Shown here in pieces: positions 36,860 to 46,274 of a stretch of 64,000 nucleotides of DNA. Source of the DNA: an uncultured Lachnospiraceae bacterium (GTDB lineage Bacteria; Bacillota; Clostridia; Lachnospirales; Lachnospiraceae); contig CANPYY010000007.1 of the NCBI GenBank assembly GCA_947588675.1, positions 24,870 through 88,869 on the forward strand. The letters are read 5' to 3'. A program made the position numbers and the translations under genes. Numbering within the stretch: position 1 is the first letter of the stretch; every line of letters begins with the position of its first letter. Below the pieces are notes generated by a model. It was not told where the DNA came from. It did not search any database and was given only the letters and a program-made list of their open reading frames with translations.

Positions 36860-38038
36860 ATGAAAAAAATTACGGGATTTTTGTTTGTATTTACAGTTAT
36901 GTTTATGCTGAATATGAATATATGTGCGGCGTCGGATAAAAGCGCGGAACCTGTTACAGGCAGCGCGCTGTCGGTTACCGAACCTGTAAAGCTGGGAATA
37001 GGACAGGAATATGAACTTATAGATGATGAGTATCAGGATTTGTGTGACGTCAGGTGCAAATCTTCAGACGATTCTGTTGTGGAAGTAAATGATAACGGCT
37101 GTATACGAGGGATTGCCAAAGGCAAAGCAAATGTTACGTTATCCATAGACGGGAATAAGGCGGTATATAAAGTGAGCGTAAAAAATACGGGACTTCCTTA
37201 TCCGTCATATAATATCCCTAAGGGAGAAACTTTAAGGATAAGATTAAACGGCAATGACAGAATAGTCAGATGGCGCACTGACAATAAGAAAGTTGCAACG
37301 GTAAAAAGAGGGTATATTAAAGCGCTGAAAAAGGGTGACGCAAGAATCAGAGCTTATACGAAAACTTCCGTATACAGTATAGACATCAAAGTGACGCCTG
37401 CAAAGAAAAGCGTAATATATCTTACATTTGACGACGGCCCTTCGTATAGTTCTACTCCGAAAATTCTTAACATACTAAAAAAGAATGACGTAAAAGCAAC
37501 GTTTTTTGTAATTAACTATGATTCGGCAGGAGAGAAGCTTATTAAAAGAGAGGCAGAAGAAGGACATACGATAGCCATACATGGTTATTCGCATGATTAT
37601 GGCGCCATATATACTTCAGAAAAAGCGTACATGAATAATCTGTATAAACTGCAGGACAAGCTGTATAAAACGCTTGGTTACAGGATGTGGCTCACAAGAT
37701 TTCCGGGCGGAAGCTCCAATCTTGTCAGCCGGAAATATAACAAAGGTATAATGCGCAGGCTTGTTAAAACGGTAGATAAAAACGGATATGCCTATTTTGA
37801 CTGGAATGTAAGCTCCGGCGATGCAGGGGGTGTGCATACTTCAGGGCAGGTATATAAAAATGTAGTAAGCGGACTTAGGAAGAACAGGGATAATGTAGTG
37901 CTGATGCATGATTTTTCCGGAAATGCAAAGACTGTAAATGCCCTTAATGCAATTATAAAATATGGAAAATCCCATGGATACGAGTTTAGGGCTATTACTG
38001 ACAGTACGGCGCAGGTTCATCATAATGTACAGAATTGA
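36860..38038 (+). CDS. Secreted polysaccharide deacetylase (NodB) with Ig-like domains
   Basis: A 392 aa secreted enzyme probably acting on peptidoglycan or another GlcNAc polymer in the wall. A signal peptide (about 1-24) precedes a Big_2-like domain with VEVNDNGCIRGIAKGKANVTL and a second degenerate one (ATVKRGYIKALKKGDARI). The NodB domain holds all five motifs: TFDDGPS, HGYSHD, RFPGGS, FDWNVSSGD and LMHD. The ATG at 36860 follows GGGAG by eight bases and begins the signal peptide; five residues upstream are an unlikely start. Confidence 0.9.
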   Translation: MKKITGFLFVFTVMFMLNMNICAASDKSAEPVTGSALSVTEPVKLGIGQEYELIDDEYQDLCDVRCKSSDDSVVEVNDNGCIRGIAKGKANVTLSIDGNKAVYKVSVKNTGLPYPSYNIPKGETLRIRLNGNDRIVRWRTDNKKVATVKRGYIKALKKGDARIRAYTKTSVYSIDIKVTPAKKSVIYLTFDDGPSYSSTPKILNILKKNDVKATFFVINYDSAGEKLIKREAEEGHTIAIHGYSHDYGAIYTSEKAYMNNLYKLQDKLYKTLGYRMWLTRFPGGSSNLVSRKYNKGIMRRLVKTVDKNGYAYFDWNVSSGDAGGVHTSGQVYKNVVSGLRKNRDNVVLMHDFSGNAKTVNALNAIIKYGKSHGYEFRAITDSTAQVHHNVQN

Positions 38039-38126
38039 CATTATTTAGTATTATTGCTTGATATTTATATCTAAAGAATATATACTAATATCAAAATAAT
38101 ATATTTTAATACGGAGGAATATTCTC

Positions 38127-38696
38127 ATGCGGGTTATAGCAGGCAAGTCCAGGCGAATGACTCTCGCAGCCCCTGCAGGCAACAGTGTAAGACCTACGAC
38201 TGACAGAATAAAAGAAACGTTATTTAATATAATACAGGGCGATATATACGACAGCAGGTTTCTTGATTTGTTCAGCGGCAGCGGTGCAATAGGGATAGAA
38301 GCGTTAAGCAGGGGAGCCAGGAAGGCTGTATTTGTTGAAAAAAGCAAGGATGCCCTCGAATGCATAGAATATAATATAGAGCGCACGGGACTTGGCGAAA
38401 ATGCGGAGATTCTCCCAATGGATGCGCTAAGCGCGGTAAGGAATCTGATGAGGAGAAAACAATATTTTGATTTGGTTTTTATGGACCCGCCGTATGAACA
38501 GGATATGGAGCTTTCCGTACTTGAAGCTCTTGACGGCTCCGGAATTATAGACGAGGAATCGGTAATTATTATAGAAACTTCACTGCGTACGGATGAAGAA
38601 CGGTTTAATAATTACAATTTTAGCGTTGTACGTGTGAAAAAATACAAAACGAACCAGCATGTTTTTTTGCAATATAGAGATAACAATAAAATATAA
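38127..38696 (+). CDS. rsmD: 16S rRNA (guanine966-N2)-methyltransferase
   Basis: A 189 aa methyltransferase. MRVIAGKSRR, RPTTDRIKETLFNII, FLDLFSGSGAIGIEALSRGA (SAM site) and FMDPPYEQ (catalytic NPPY-type motif) identify RsmD. In many Firmicutes it precedes coaD; here it precedes a coiled-coil protein. Ribosome site GGAGGA. Confidence 0.95.
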   Translation: MRVIAGKSRRMTLAAPAGNSVRPTTDRIKETLFNIIQGDIYDSRFLDLFSGSGAIGIEALSRGARKAVFVEKSKDALECIEYNIERTGLGENAEILPMDALSAVRNLMRRKQYFDLVFMDPPYEQDMELSVLEALDGSGIIDEESVIIIETSLRTDEERFNNYNFSVVRVKKYKTNQHVFLQYRDNNKI

Positions 38697-38719
38697 AAAA
38701 TAAGGAAGGTGCAGCAGAA

Positions 38720-39343
38720 ATGAGTATTAGTAAAATTGAACAGTTAATCGAGGATATTTTTGATTTTGTCGAGAACAGTAAATCGCCGTTTGCAAATCCC
38801 AATAAGGTAACACTGCAGAGGGATGAATTGTATGATATGCTTGACGAACTTAGAATCAGGACTCCCGAGGAGATAAAAAAATATCAGAAAATCATAGCTA
38901 ACAGGGAAAGGATTCTTTCCGATGCTCAGAACAATGCTAATCTCATTATTGAACAGGCGAACAGTCGCGCGGCCGCTATTATTGATGAAAGTGAAATGGT
39001 TCATCAGGCTAACATCCGCGCCACAGAAATACTTAACGCCGCTGACAGCGAGGCGGACAGTATTATTGCAAAAGCGACTGAAGAAGCTACACAAATCCGT
39101 ACAGGCGCAATTCAGTATACATATGACCTTCTTACCAATGCGGAAAGTATTGTACAGAATGCTTACAAGAGCACAAAAGCAAGATACGACCTTGTATTTG
39201 ACGCTTTAAAAGAAGATCTTGATATTATTGAAACTAATAAGAAGGAACTGGAAAGAGACCTTCCAAACAGTATGCTTTCAGAAATTGAAAAAGAGGACGG
39301 AGATATTGAGGAAAGCATAGAGGCGCTTTTAGAGGATGAATAA
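38720..39343 (+). CDS. Coiled-coil protein of unknown function, after rsmD
   Basis: A 207 aa soluble, highly charged protein. Residues about 45-150 form a long alpha-helical, Ala/Glu-rich stretch (ILSDAQNNANLIIEQANSRA, IIAKATEEATQIRTG) that resembles the stator b subunit of F-type ATPase and DivIVA-like proteins. The acidic C-terminus is EEDGDIEESIEALLEDE-like. No enzyme motif is seen. I know of similar proteins in Lachnospiraceae next to rsmD, often named only as ATPase-like. A structural or division-site role is a guess. Confidence 0.75.
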   Translation: MSISKIEQLIEDIFDFVENSKSPFANPNKVTLQRDELYDMLDELRIRTPEEIKKYQKIIANRERILSDAQNNANLIIEQANSRAAAIIDESEMVHQANIRATEILNAADSEADSIIAKATEEATQIRTGAIQYTYDLLTNAESIVQNAYKSTKARYDLVFDALKEDLDIIETNKKELERDLPNSMLSEIEKEDGDIEESIEALLEDE

Positions 39344-39350
39344 TTGGTTT

Positions 39351-39380
39351 TTGACAGATTTATAACATATAATTTATATG
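39351..39380 (+). promoter_or_regulatory. Possible promoter for the HD-GYP/GGDEF gene
   Basis: TTGACA (39351-39356) and TATATG (39375-39380) with 18 bases between, in the gap after the coiled-coil gene. The -35 is perfect, the -10 weak. Confidence 0.4.
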
Positions 39381-39412
39381 GTATATGACTTTTTATGAAA
39401 GGCAGAATGAAT

Positions 39413-41464
39413 ATGACTAAGGCATCTTTGAAAAAAATAGATATTATGATAGTGGATGATGATATTATAAATGTGAAACTGGCTGAGAGAATTTTAAAGG
39501 ACGAGTATAGTATTATTGTTGCGCAATCGGGTGAAAAAGCATTGAAACTTCTTGATGAATACCAGCCAAAACTTATTTTGCTTGACCTGCACATGCCGGA
39601 TATGGACGGTAAAGAAACGATTAACAGAATAAGGCAGAATGAAGAATGGAGTAAGATTCCGGTAATATTTCTTACTTCAGATAATATGCCGGAAATAGAG
39701 CAGGAATGTTTTGAGATGGGAGCGGCGGATTTTGTAGTAAAACCTTTTATTCCGGTAATCATGAAAAGCCGTGTCAGCCGTACCATAGAATTTTATGACC
39801 TTAGACATAATCTGGAAAACCGTCTTAACGAAAAAACGCAGTTGGTTGAAAAAATATCGCTTAATTCCATACTTGCAATTGCGAATACTATTGATGCCAA
39901 AGATGCATATACATCGGGACATTCGCTCAGGGTTGCCAAATGTTCGGAGGAAATAGCCAAACAGCTCGGCTGGAGTGAAGAAGAAGTAAGAAATATATAT
40001 CAGATAGGTCTGCTTCATGATATTGGTAAAATAGGCGTGCCTGATTCAGTACTTAATAAACCTACGAAATTAAATGATGAAGAATTTGCGCTTATTAAGC
40101 AGCATCCTGTTATTGGAAGTAAAATATTAAAGGATATACGAATGATTAAAGGAGTTGCGGACGGCGCATTGTATCATCATGAGCGTTATGACGGAAAGGG
40201 ATATCCTTTTGGACTAAAGGGCGAAGACATTCCGTTTTGCGCGAGGATTATAGCCATAGCGGATGCTTATGACGCCATGACTTCTAACCGTATTTACCGC
40301 GCAAAGCTGCCTGATGAAAGAGTAATAGCGGAGTTTGAACGTTGTAAGGGAACGCAGTTTGACCCTGATATAGCAAATGTATTTATAGGCATGTTAAAGA
40401 ATGGATTTTATATACAGTGCAACGAAAGAAGGAGAAGCGAGGATAGAGGAGATGAGAAATCCGACTGGGCTTCTGAAAGCAGCAATCTGCTTAATAAAGT
40501 GCTTTTAGAATATAATTCAGGCAAAGGTTCCGCAGATTTCCTTACAGGTCTTAGTAACAGAAATTACGGTGAATCCAAAATCCAAAAACTATTGGAGGAG
40601 GGGCATAAAGGAGCGCTTCTTGCTATTGATTTGGATAACTTTAAGAGAATAAATGATACATATGGGCATCTTATGGGTGATAAAGTGCTTAAAGTCCTGG
40701 CGGCAACATTATCATCGAATGCTGAAGAAAATGATATTATATGCCGTCTTGGCGGAGATGAATTTGCAATGTTTTTTACGGATATTTCAAAACATGATAT
40801 CATTGAGGAACGCGTAAAGAATATAATGTATGCTTTTTCGGAAAATATGGTAGATGTGGGATGCGGTAACGGAGTATATATTTCTGTAGGTATTGCAGTA
40901 AGCCCGTCCGACGGTAAAAGTTTTTCAATGTTATATAATAACGCCGATAAAGCTTTGTATTATGTTAAAAAGAGCGGTAAAAATTCTTACAGCTTCTTCA
41001 GGGATGCCTATACAGGTAAGCTTACTAACAGACCAAGCGTAGATTTGGACCATATCCGTTATATTATTGAAGGCAGGATGGATAACGCGCAGGGTGTATT
41101 TAAGGTGCCATATGAAGATTTCAGTAATCTGTACAATTATTTATCGCGTTGTGTTAAACGTAAAGGACAGAAAGTACAGGTACTTTTGTTTACTCTGGGA
41201 AATGAAAGAAGGGAGTATCTGGATAATTCCATATGTGAGGAAGCTATGGAAGCGCTTGAAGTAGCTGTTGCATATTCACTGCGTATGGTAGACGTCGGAA
41301 GCAGATACAGCAGCGTGCAGTATATAGTTATACTTGTCGATACAGATATTGATAATGGTAAAAAAGTTGCGGAGAGGGTTATTAACCAGTTTTATAAGAT
41401 TTATTCGGGTTCGGGAGTTGCTCTGTTCTATGATGTACAGACAATGACGGTACAGCCTGCTTAA
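39413..41464 (+). CDS. Response regulator REC-HD-GYP-GGDEF
   Basis: A 683 aa c-di-GMP signalling protein. A receiver domain (about 8-125) has the acidic DDD pocket, LLDLHMPDMDG with the phosphorylation Asp, FLTSDN and VVKPF. An HD-GYP phosphodiesterase (about 150-330) shows SGHSLRVAK, LLHDIGKIGVPD, HHERYDGKGYPFGLKG and ADAYDAMTS. A GGDEF domain (about 370-530) has intact GGDEF in CRLGGDEFAMFF. The last 150 residues are a further alpha/beta domain with no name. It thus joins a c-di-GMP hydrolase with a potentially active synthase under a phosphorylation switch. No cognate kinase is nearby. Start uncertain among ATGs at 39395, 39407 and 39413; the last is ten bases after GAAAGG. Confidence 0.9.
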   Translation: MTKASLKKIDIMIVDDDIINVKLAERILKDEYSIIVAQSGEKALKLLDEYQPKLILLDLHMPDMDGKETINRIRQNEEWSKIPVIFLTSDNMPEIEQECFEMGAADFVVKPFIPVIMKSRVSRTIEFYDLRHNLENRLNEKTQLVEKISLNSILAIANTIDAKDAYTSGHSLRVAKCSEEIAKQLGWSEEEVRNIYQIGLLHDIGKIGVPDSVLNKPTKLNDEEFALIKQHPVIGSKILKDIRMIKGVADGALYHHERYDGKGYPFGLKGEDIPFCARIIAIADAYDAMTSNRIYRAKLPDERVIAEFERCKGTQFDPDIANVFIGMLKNGFYIQCNERRRSEDRGDEKSDWASESSNLLNKVLLEYNSGKGSADFLTGLSNRNYGESKIQKLLEEGHKGALLAIDLDNFKRINDTYGHLMGDKVLKVLAATLSSNAEENDIICRLGGDEFAMFFTDISKHDIIEERVKNIMYAFSENMVDVGCGNGVYISVGIAVSPSDGKSFSMLYNNADKALYYVKKSGKNSYSFFRDAYTGKLTNRPSVDLDHIRYIIEGRMDNAQGVFKVPYEDFSNLYNYLSRCVKRKGQKVQVLLFTLGNERREYLDNSICEEAMEALEVAVAYSLRMVDVGSRYSSVQYIVILVDTDIDNGKKVAERVINQFYKIYSGSGVALFYDVQTMTVQPA

Positions 41465-41466
41465 TT

Positions 41467-42405
41467 TTAACGCAGGCGGGAGTACATAATATAACATATT
41501 GCTCCGCTTATTACGCCGCATATAAGTTTATGGATGAAATATCTGTAAATTGACAGTCCTGAAGCCTTTACCGCGCTCATTGTCTGAAGGAGTGCGGATA
41601 TGCCGCCGAAGCCGCATATAAAAGCGGCAGTAATGTATCGTGTGGTTTCTGATAATGCAATATCTGAAGCCGCAATAAGGTTTATTCCTGTTGTGATTTC
41701 CAGAAATCCAGATATAAGTACGGAAAATAAACCGGGTATTGGAAGCTGTAAAATGATATTTGCCGCAATTGAAAATATTATTATATAAGCTCCTATCATA
41801 AGGAGAACTTCACAGCTTTTTATTATAACCTGCTCAAATAAGTCATATAATGATATGCCGCCTGTAGTATGGGCGGCGGTTTTTTTTGCCTGTAAGGAAT
41901 ATTCGGATAATTTATGGCGGCTGCGGTTATCAGCATGTATAAAACCGTATAACAGTTTTATTATAACGGCGGTAATTACAGATGCGGGTATTACTGATAA
42001 CCATATAATATATCTGTTTTCGTTTGTCCCAAGACAATATAGCGCAACATAGCTTATCATAAATACAGGACTTGCATTGTTGCAGAATATCATAAGAATC
42101 TGGCCGTTTTCTTTTGAAATTTTGTTACGCTTTATCATTTCGCTTATGGTCATAGCACCCGCAGGATATCCCGACAGCATACCGACGAATACAGGATAAA
42201 GAGGCATTAACCTGTCCGGGCATAGATTAAGCTCTATAATAAGTCTTGTTACGACAAAAAACGGAAATAGCGTTGGAATAATAGTGTTAAACCACAAAAG
42301 GATGCCGTTTTTTGCTCCGTCAACGCATATATCCGGAATTACTATCAGAAGTATAAGCGATGTAAATATTGCTGTTAATAAAATAATGTGCGGGTATTTT
42401 TTCAT
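41467..42405 (-). CDS. ylbJ: Sporulation integral membrane protein YlbJ
   Basis: A 312 aa membrane protein with about eight spans and the nucleoside-recognition (Gate) fold: GILLWFNTIIPTLFPFFVVTRLI, GMLSGYPAGAMTISEMIKRNKIS and CNNASPVFMISYV. YlbJ is needed for spore cortex assembly in Bacillus under sigma-E. The presence suggests a spore-forming lineage. Its stop lies three bases from that of the convergent HD-GYP gene. Confidence 0.9.
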   Translation of the reverse strand: MKKYPHIILLTAIFTSLILLIVIPDICVDGAKNGILLWFNTIIPTLFPFFVVTRLIIELNLCPDRLMPLYPVFVGMLSGYPAGAMTISEMIKRNKISKENGQILMIFCNNASPVFMISYVALYCLGTNENRYIIWLSVIPASVITAVIIKLLYGFIHADNRSRHKLSEYSLQAKKTAAHTTGGISLYDLFEQVIIKSCEVLLMIGAYIIIFSIAANIILQLPIPGLFSVLISGFLEITTGINLIAASDIALSETTRYITAAFICGFGGISALLQTMSAVKASGLSIYRYFIHKLICGVISGAICYIMYSRLR

Positions 42406-42453
42406 ATGATATTATATGATACGGCGGATTTATTTAGGACTTTAAAATTGATA

Positions 42454-43680
42454 TTATATGATTATAAGTCCGTGTGCGTACTCGTTTTTCTGTGCGGAGC
42501 CGCTTATGTTCATGCCGTCTTGTATATAACGGTAAATATCCGCGGAACGTATATCTTCGTCGAAAAGCATATTCCCGTAATCTGAGCTGATAACGCTTTT
42601 TGCAGCGGCAGGCTTCGTTATTACAGGGACGGATGAGTTGTTTACAAGTAATTTCATAAGTTTTTCGGAACCTTTTTTGAAACCGAGTACCCTTATATAT
42701 GGAACGGGGTATTTTTTGTTGAGAGAGTTTTTGCTGAAATCATCGCATTTTTTTATGCCAAGCATTATATGGATAAGAGCGCGCATCACCCTTGTATAAG
42801 TTATCTGCTTTGTTTTTATAAGGGCGGCAAATGCTTCAAAATCAGTAAAGGAAATGATATTTTTCGATATTCTGTCTGCCAGACCGCAGTTTACGTCAGA
42901 ATACTCTGCCAGCGTATGAGAATTGTTTCTGAGTTGTGAATATAAAAGCGCTGAAAAATCATTTGCGGCAATTATTTTTTTCGGAAGAAGTCTGTATGAT
43001 GAGTCCGGCATATAATTTTTAAGGCGTTTTGTATTATTGTTTTCTGATATATATTTTCGTATGGCGGCAGCGCTGCATACGCCGTTTTTGTTGCGGGAGA
43101 TATTTTCGGAAAAATATCCGCTGTCGTTTCGTTTTACCGTGTGGGGTATGATATCCGTATTTTTACATGCGCGCAGGTACTCAATGGCAAGTATATTATT
43201 TGGAGTATAAGAAACAAAGGGTTCATCCATATATTCTGAAATAGCCTTCTGCCTTGCTGCGGGATATGAAATTCCTGATTTTAAAGCGCTTTTTAATGCG
43301 GATGTGTATTCGGACGGCTCGTCCGCAAGTATATCTGATATTTTGGACAGCGTATCAAGAGAGCCGTCTTCGCTTCCGAAGCATACATCAGTAACTATAC
43401 CGGAGGCAGTAAGGGTGTTTACTGCGGAAACAGCAAAGCCTTCCGCGCTTGAAGTAGAATATCTTACTGGCAGTTCCAGTATAATATCGCATCCTGCCAA
43501 AAGAGCCATTGCGGTACGGGTATACTTGTCGCAGCACGCCGGTTCGCCGCGTTGTGTAAAATTCCCGCTCATGACGCCGATTATATAGTCAGTCCCGCAT
43601 ATTTCACGTGTCTGTTCTATATGGTATAAGTGTCCGTTGTGAAGCGGATTGTATTCACAGATGATACCTGCAACTTTCAT
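42454..43680 (-). CDS. tmcAL: tRNA(Met) cytidine acetate ligase (YlbM)
   Basis: A 408 aa nucleotidyltransferase-superfamily protein that makes N4-acetylcytidine at the wobble base of elongator tRNA-Met from acetate and ATP. The start GIICEYNPLHNGHLYHIEQT holds the HxGH motif; GVMSGNFTQRGEPACCDKYTR and ILELPVRYSTSSAEGFA are diagnostic. The acetate-kinase gene is divergent from it; both use acetate/ATP chemistry, though the arrangement is common in Firmicutes. Confidence 0.93.
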   Translation of the reverse strand: MKVAGIICEYNPLHNGHLYHIEQTREICGTDYIIGVMSGNFTQRGEPACCDKYTRTAMALLAGCDIILELPVRYSTSSAEGFAVSAVNTLTASGIVTDVCFGSEDGSLDTLSKISDILADEPSEYTSALKSALKSGISYPAARQKAISEYMDEPFVSYTPNNILAIEYLRACKNTDIIPHTVKRNDSGYFSENISRNKNGVCSAAAIRKYISENNNTKRLKNYMPDSSYRLLPKKIIAANDFSALLYSQLRNNSHTLAEYSDVNCGLADRISKNIISFTDFEAFAALIKTKQITYTRVMRALIHIMLGIKKCDDFSKNSLNKKYPVPYIRVLGFKKGSEKLMKLLVNNSSVPVITKPAAAKSVISSDYGNMLFDEDIRSADIYRYIQDGMNISGSAQKNEYAHGLIII

Positions 43681-43745
43681 AAAATAAGCTCCTTTGCGAT
43701 AATATTATATATTTTATCAGTTATATTTTTTATGGTCAATAAACA

Positions 43746-43774
43746 TAGACAAATATTTTCAGTTGGCGTATAAT
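43746..43774 (+). promoter_or_regulatory. Promoter for ackA
   Basis: TAGACA (43746-43751) and TATAAT (43769-43774) at 17 base spacing, followed by AGGAGG and the ackA ATG at 43818. Confidence 0.6.
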
Positions 43775-43817
43775 GGTTGTTGTTTGTAAAGAATATTTTT
43801 CAGGAGGTTAAATTATT

Positions 43818-45011
43818 ATGAAAGTTTTGGTTATTAATTGCGGCAGTTCTTCATTAAAGTACCAGCTTATAGATTCTGATACTGAAAAAGCGCTCGCTGC
43901 CGGAATATGTGAAAGAATAGGAATAGAAGACGGTATATTCAAATATGAGCCGGCAGGAGGAGATAAAGTTGTTATAAATAAAGATATGCCGGACCATGAG
44001 GTCGCTGTATGTATGGTTCTTGACGCACTGGTTAATCCCGGGTACGGGGTTGTAAAGAGCCTTGACGAGATTGACGCGATAGGACACAGGGTAGTTCACG
44101 GAGGGGAAAGATTCGCATCGTCAGTAAAGATTGATGACGAAGTGATTAAGGCTATTGAGGAGTGTAATGAACTTGCGCCGCTTCATAATCCTGCCAATCT
44201 TATAGGAATCAAAGCATGTCAGTCAATTATGCCGGGCGTTCCGAATGTAGCGGTTTTTGACACCGCATTTCATCAGACTATGCCAAAGAAAGCGTATTTG
44301 TATGGACTTCCTATTGAATATTATGATAAATATAAAATACGCCGTTACGGATTTCACGGAACAAGCCACAGCTATGTATCAAAAAGGGCGTGTGAGGTTA
44401 TCGGCCTTGACCCCAAAAACAGTAAAATAATAGTGTGCCATCTTGGAGGAGGCGCAAGTATAAGCGCTGTAAAGAACGGACAGTCTGTAGATACAACAAT
44501 GGGACTTACTCCTCTTGAGGGACTTATAATGGGAACGAGAAGCGGAGATATTGACCCTGCGATAATAGAATTTATTGCGCATAAGGAAAATAAGAGCATA
44601 GACGAAATAATGCGTATACTTAATAAAGAATCCGGCGTATATGGTTTGTCAGGAAAAGTATCAAGTGATTTCAGGGATTTGGATAAGGCTTCAAATGAAG
44701 GAAATGAGCTTGCAAGGCAGGCTGTGGAAGTATTCTGTTATAATGCCGCTAAATATATAGGCGCTTACATTGCCGTAATGAACGGCGTGGATGCAATTAT
44801 ATTTACCGCGGGGCTTGGTGAGAATGACCATGTAGTAAGAAAACAGATTATGAGTTATTTTGAATATATGGGAGTTAAAGTTGATGAAGAAAATAATAAA
44901 AAGCGCGCTGAGGAAGTTATGATATCAACTCCGGATTCCAAGGTAAAAGTATATATAATTCCTACTAATGAAGAACTTGCGATAGCAAGAGAGACGGTGG
45001 AACTTATATAA
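43818..45011 (+). CDS. ackA: Acetate kinase
   Basis: A 397 aa enzyme converting acetyl phosphate and ADP to acetate and ATP, the energy-yielding end of acetate fermentation. VLVINCGSSSLKYQLID, GHRVVHGGERF, AVFDTAFHQTMP, RYGFHGTSHSYVS, IIVCHLGGGASI and FTAGLGEND are all present. Length is normal. No pta gene is adjacent. Confidence 0.97.
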   Translation: MKVLVINCGSSSLKYQLIDSDTEKALAAGICERIGIEDGIFKYEPAGGDKVVINKDMPDHEVAVCMVLDALVNPGYGVVKSLDEIDAIGHRVVHGGERFASSVKIDDEVIKAIEECNELAPLHNPANLIGIKACQSIMPGVPNVAVFDTAFHQTMPKKAYLYGLPIEYYDKYKIRRYGFHGTSHSYVSKRACEVIGLDPKNSKIIVCHLGGGASISAVKNGQSVDTTMGLTPLEGLIMGTRSGDIDPAIIEFIAHKENKSIDEIMRILNKESGVYGLSGKVSSDFRDLDKASNEGNELARQAVEVFCYNAAKYIGAYIAVMNGVDAIIFTAGLGENDHVVRKQIMSYFEYMGVKVDEENNKKRAEEVMISTPDSKVKVYIIPTNEELAIARETVELI

Positions 45012-45021
45012 AATAAAATTG

Positions 45022-45050
45022 TTGACAAATCACATTTTACCCAGTATAAT
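45022..45050 (+). promoter_or_regulatory. Consensus promoter for rpmF
   Basis: TTGACA (45022-45027), 17 bases, TATAAT (45045-45050): a perfect sigma-A consensus. It starts ten bases after the ackA stop and leads into an untranslated stretch of about 55 bases with AGGAGGTG before rpmF. Confidence 0.8.
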
Positions 45051-45112
45051 AGGTGAGGTGTGAGCGGAGTTAATGTATAATTCTGCAATAGTTTATCAGG
45101 AGGTGTAATAGA

Positions 45113-45301
45113 ATGTCAATATGTCCTAAGAATAAATCATCTAAATCCAGGAGAGATAAAAGACGCGCTAACTGGAAGATGACGGCACCTAATCTTGTAA
45201 GATGCAGTAAATGCGGAGAGCTTATGATGCCGCACCGTGTATGCAGAAGCTGCGGTTCATACAACAAGAAAGAAGTTCTTCAGATGGCAGAAGAAGCATA
45301 A
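45113..45301 (+). CDS. rpmF: 50S ribosomal protein L32
   Basis: A 62 aa protein beginning MSICPKNKSSKSRRDKRRANWK, with four cysteines in CSKCGELMMPHRVCRSCG, the zinc-binding form. In many Firmicutes a DUF177 (YceD) gene precedes rpmF and plsX/acpP follow; none is here. The gene has its own strong promoter and terminator. Confidence 0.97.
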   Translation: MSICPKNKSSKSRRDKRRANWKMTAPNLVRCSKCGELMMPHRVCRSCGSYNKKEVLQMAEEA

Positions 45302-45315
45302 AAAAATATGACTGC

Positions 45316-45355
45316 AAAAGGCCTGTTATTGTATGATAGCAGGCTTTTATTTTAT
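45316..45355 (+). terminator. Rho-independent terminator of rpmF
   Basis: GCCTGTTAT (45321-45329) pairs with ATAGCAGGC (45336-45344), preceded by an A-run and followed by TTTTATTTTAT. Confidence 0.75.
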
Positions 45356-45386
45356 TTATCGGCAGATTTCTTCGGAGGTAAATATA

Positions 45387-46229
45387 ATGGGAAGGATAAT
45401 AACACAGGACATTATTCAAAAATTCGGGGTATGGCTTAGATTGGGAGAAAAGAGCAAAAATACGGTGGAAAAGTATATACGGGACGTAATGGCTTTTTAT
45501 GAGTATCAGAACGGTATGGAAGTGACTAAAGAAGCGGTAATAGCCTATAAGCAGCAGCTTATCGACGACGGATATGCCGCGCGGAGTGTAAATTCCATAT
45601 TATCAAGTTTAAACAGTCTGTTTTCATTTCTGGGCTGGCACAGTCTCGGGGTAAAGTCGCTAAAGCTTCAAAGGCAGGTGTTTTGTCCGGAAGAAAAGGA
45701 ACTGACTAAAGCAGAGTATGAACGTCTGTGCCGGACGGCGCAGAAGAATCACAATGAACGGTTGTATTTAATTTTACAGACTATATGCGGAACGGGGATT
45801 CGGGTTAGCGAACTGCAATATATTACCGTAGAAGCAGTTAAATCGGGCGAGGTTGGCGTATCGCTGAAAGGTAAGACACGCTCAGTATTTCTGGTCAAAA
45901 AGCTGCAAAAAAAACTGTTGTATTATATAGCAAAGCAAAAAATTAAATCCGGAGCGGTTTTTGTTACCCGTACAGGAAGACCGGTAAGCCGTACAAATAT
46001 ATGGAGAGAAATGAAAGCGCTTTGCGCCAAGGCGGATGTAAACCCCAACAAGGTTTTCCCGCACAATCTGCGGCATCTGTTTGCAAGGGTTTTCTATGGA
46101 CTTGAGAAAGATATTGCCAGGCTGGCGGATATACTCGGTCACAGTAACATCAATACTACCCGTATCTATATAATATCTACCGGAATTGAACATCGTAAAC
46201 GGATGGAGAGTATGCGGCTGGTATTATGA
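45387..46229 (+). CDS. Tyrosine recombinase, probably the invertase of the adjacent switch
   Basis: A 280 aa XerC/D-like tyrosine recombinase. The N-terminal SAM-like core-binding domain (about 1-95) is followed by the catalytic domain with Arg in TGIRVSELQYI, Lys in SLKGKTRSVFL, HNLRH (His and second Arg), LGHSNINTT, and the nucleophile Tyr in TTRIYII. It stands alone, with no excisionase, phage or conjugation genes, and ends 22 bases before the left inverted repeat. That position is typical of recombinases that flip an adjacent DNA segment. ATG at 45387 with GGAGG is used; the frame is open a further 18 codons upstream through the rpmF terminator, which is unlikely to be coding. Confidence 0.88.
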   Translation: MGRIITQDIIQKFGVWLRLGEKSKNTVEKYIRDVMAFYEYQNGMEVTKEAVIAYKQQLIDDGYAARSVNSILSSLNSLFSFLGWHSLGVKSLKLQRQVFCPEEKELTKAEYERLCRTAQKNHNERLYLILQTICGTGIRVSELQYITVEAVKSGEVGVSLKGKTRSVFLVKKLQKKLLYYIAKQKIKSGAVFVTRTGRPVSRTNIWREMKALCAKADVNPNKVFPHNLRHLFARVFYGLEKDIARLADILGHSNINTTRIYIISTGIEHRKRMESMRLVL

Positions 46230-46251
46230 AAATCCGTGCAGTCATACTGAA

Positions 46252-46274
46252 GCAACATAATCAGCATTATGTTG
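46252..46274 (+). repeat. Left inverted repeat of the invertible segment
   Basis: A 23 bp sequence identical to the reverse complement of 46515-46537. It is itself a near-palindrome: arm CAACATAAT (46253-46261), centre CAGC (46262-46265), arm ATTATGTTG (46266-46274). Two inverted arms around a short asymmetric centre is the usual core site of a tyrosine recombinase. Confidence 0.9.

Noticed and set aside
45387..46229. Recombinase as integrase of a prophage or conjugative element
   Set aside because: No phage, relaxase or transfer genes are present and the inverted repeats next to it fit DNA inversion better.
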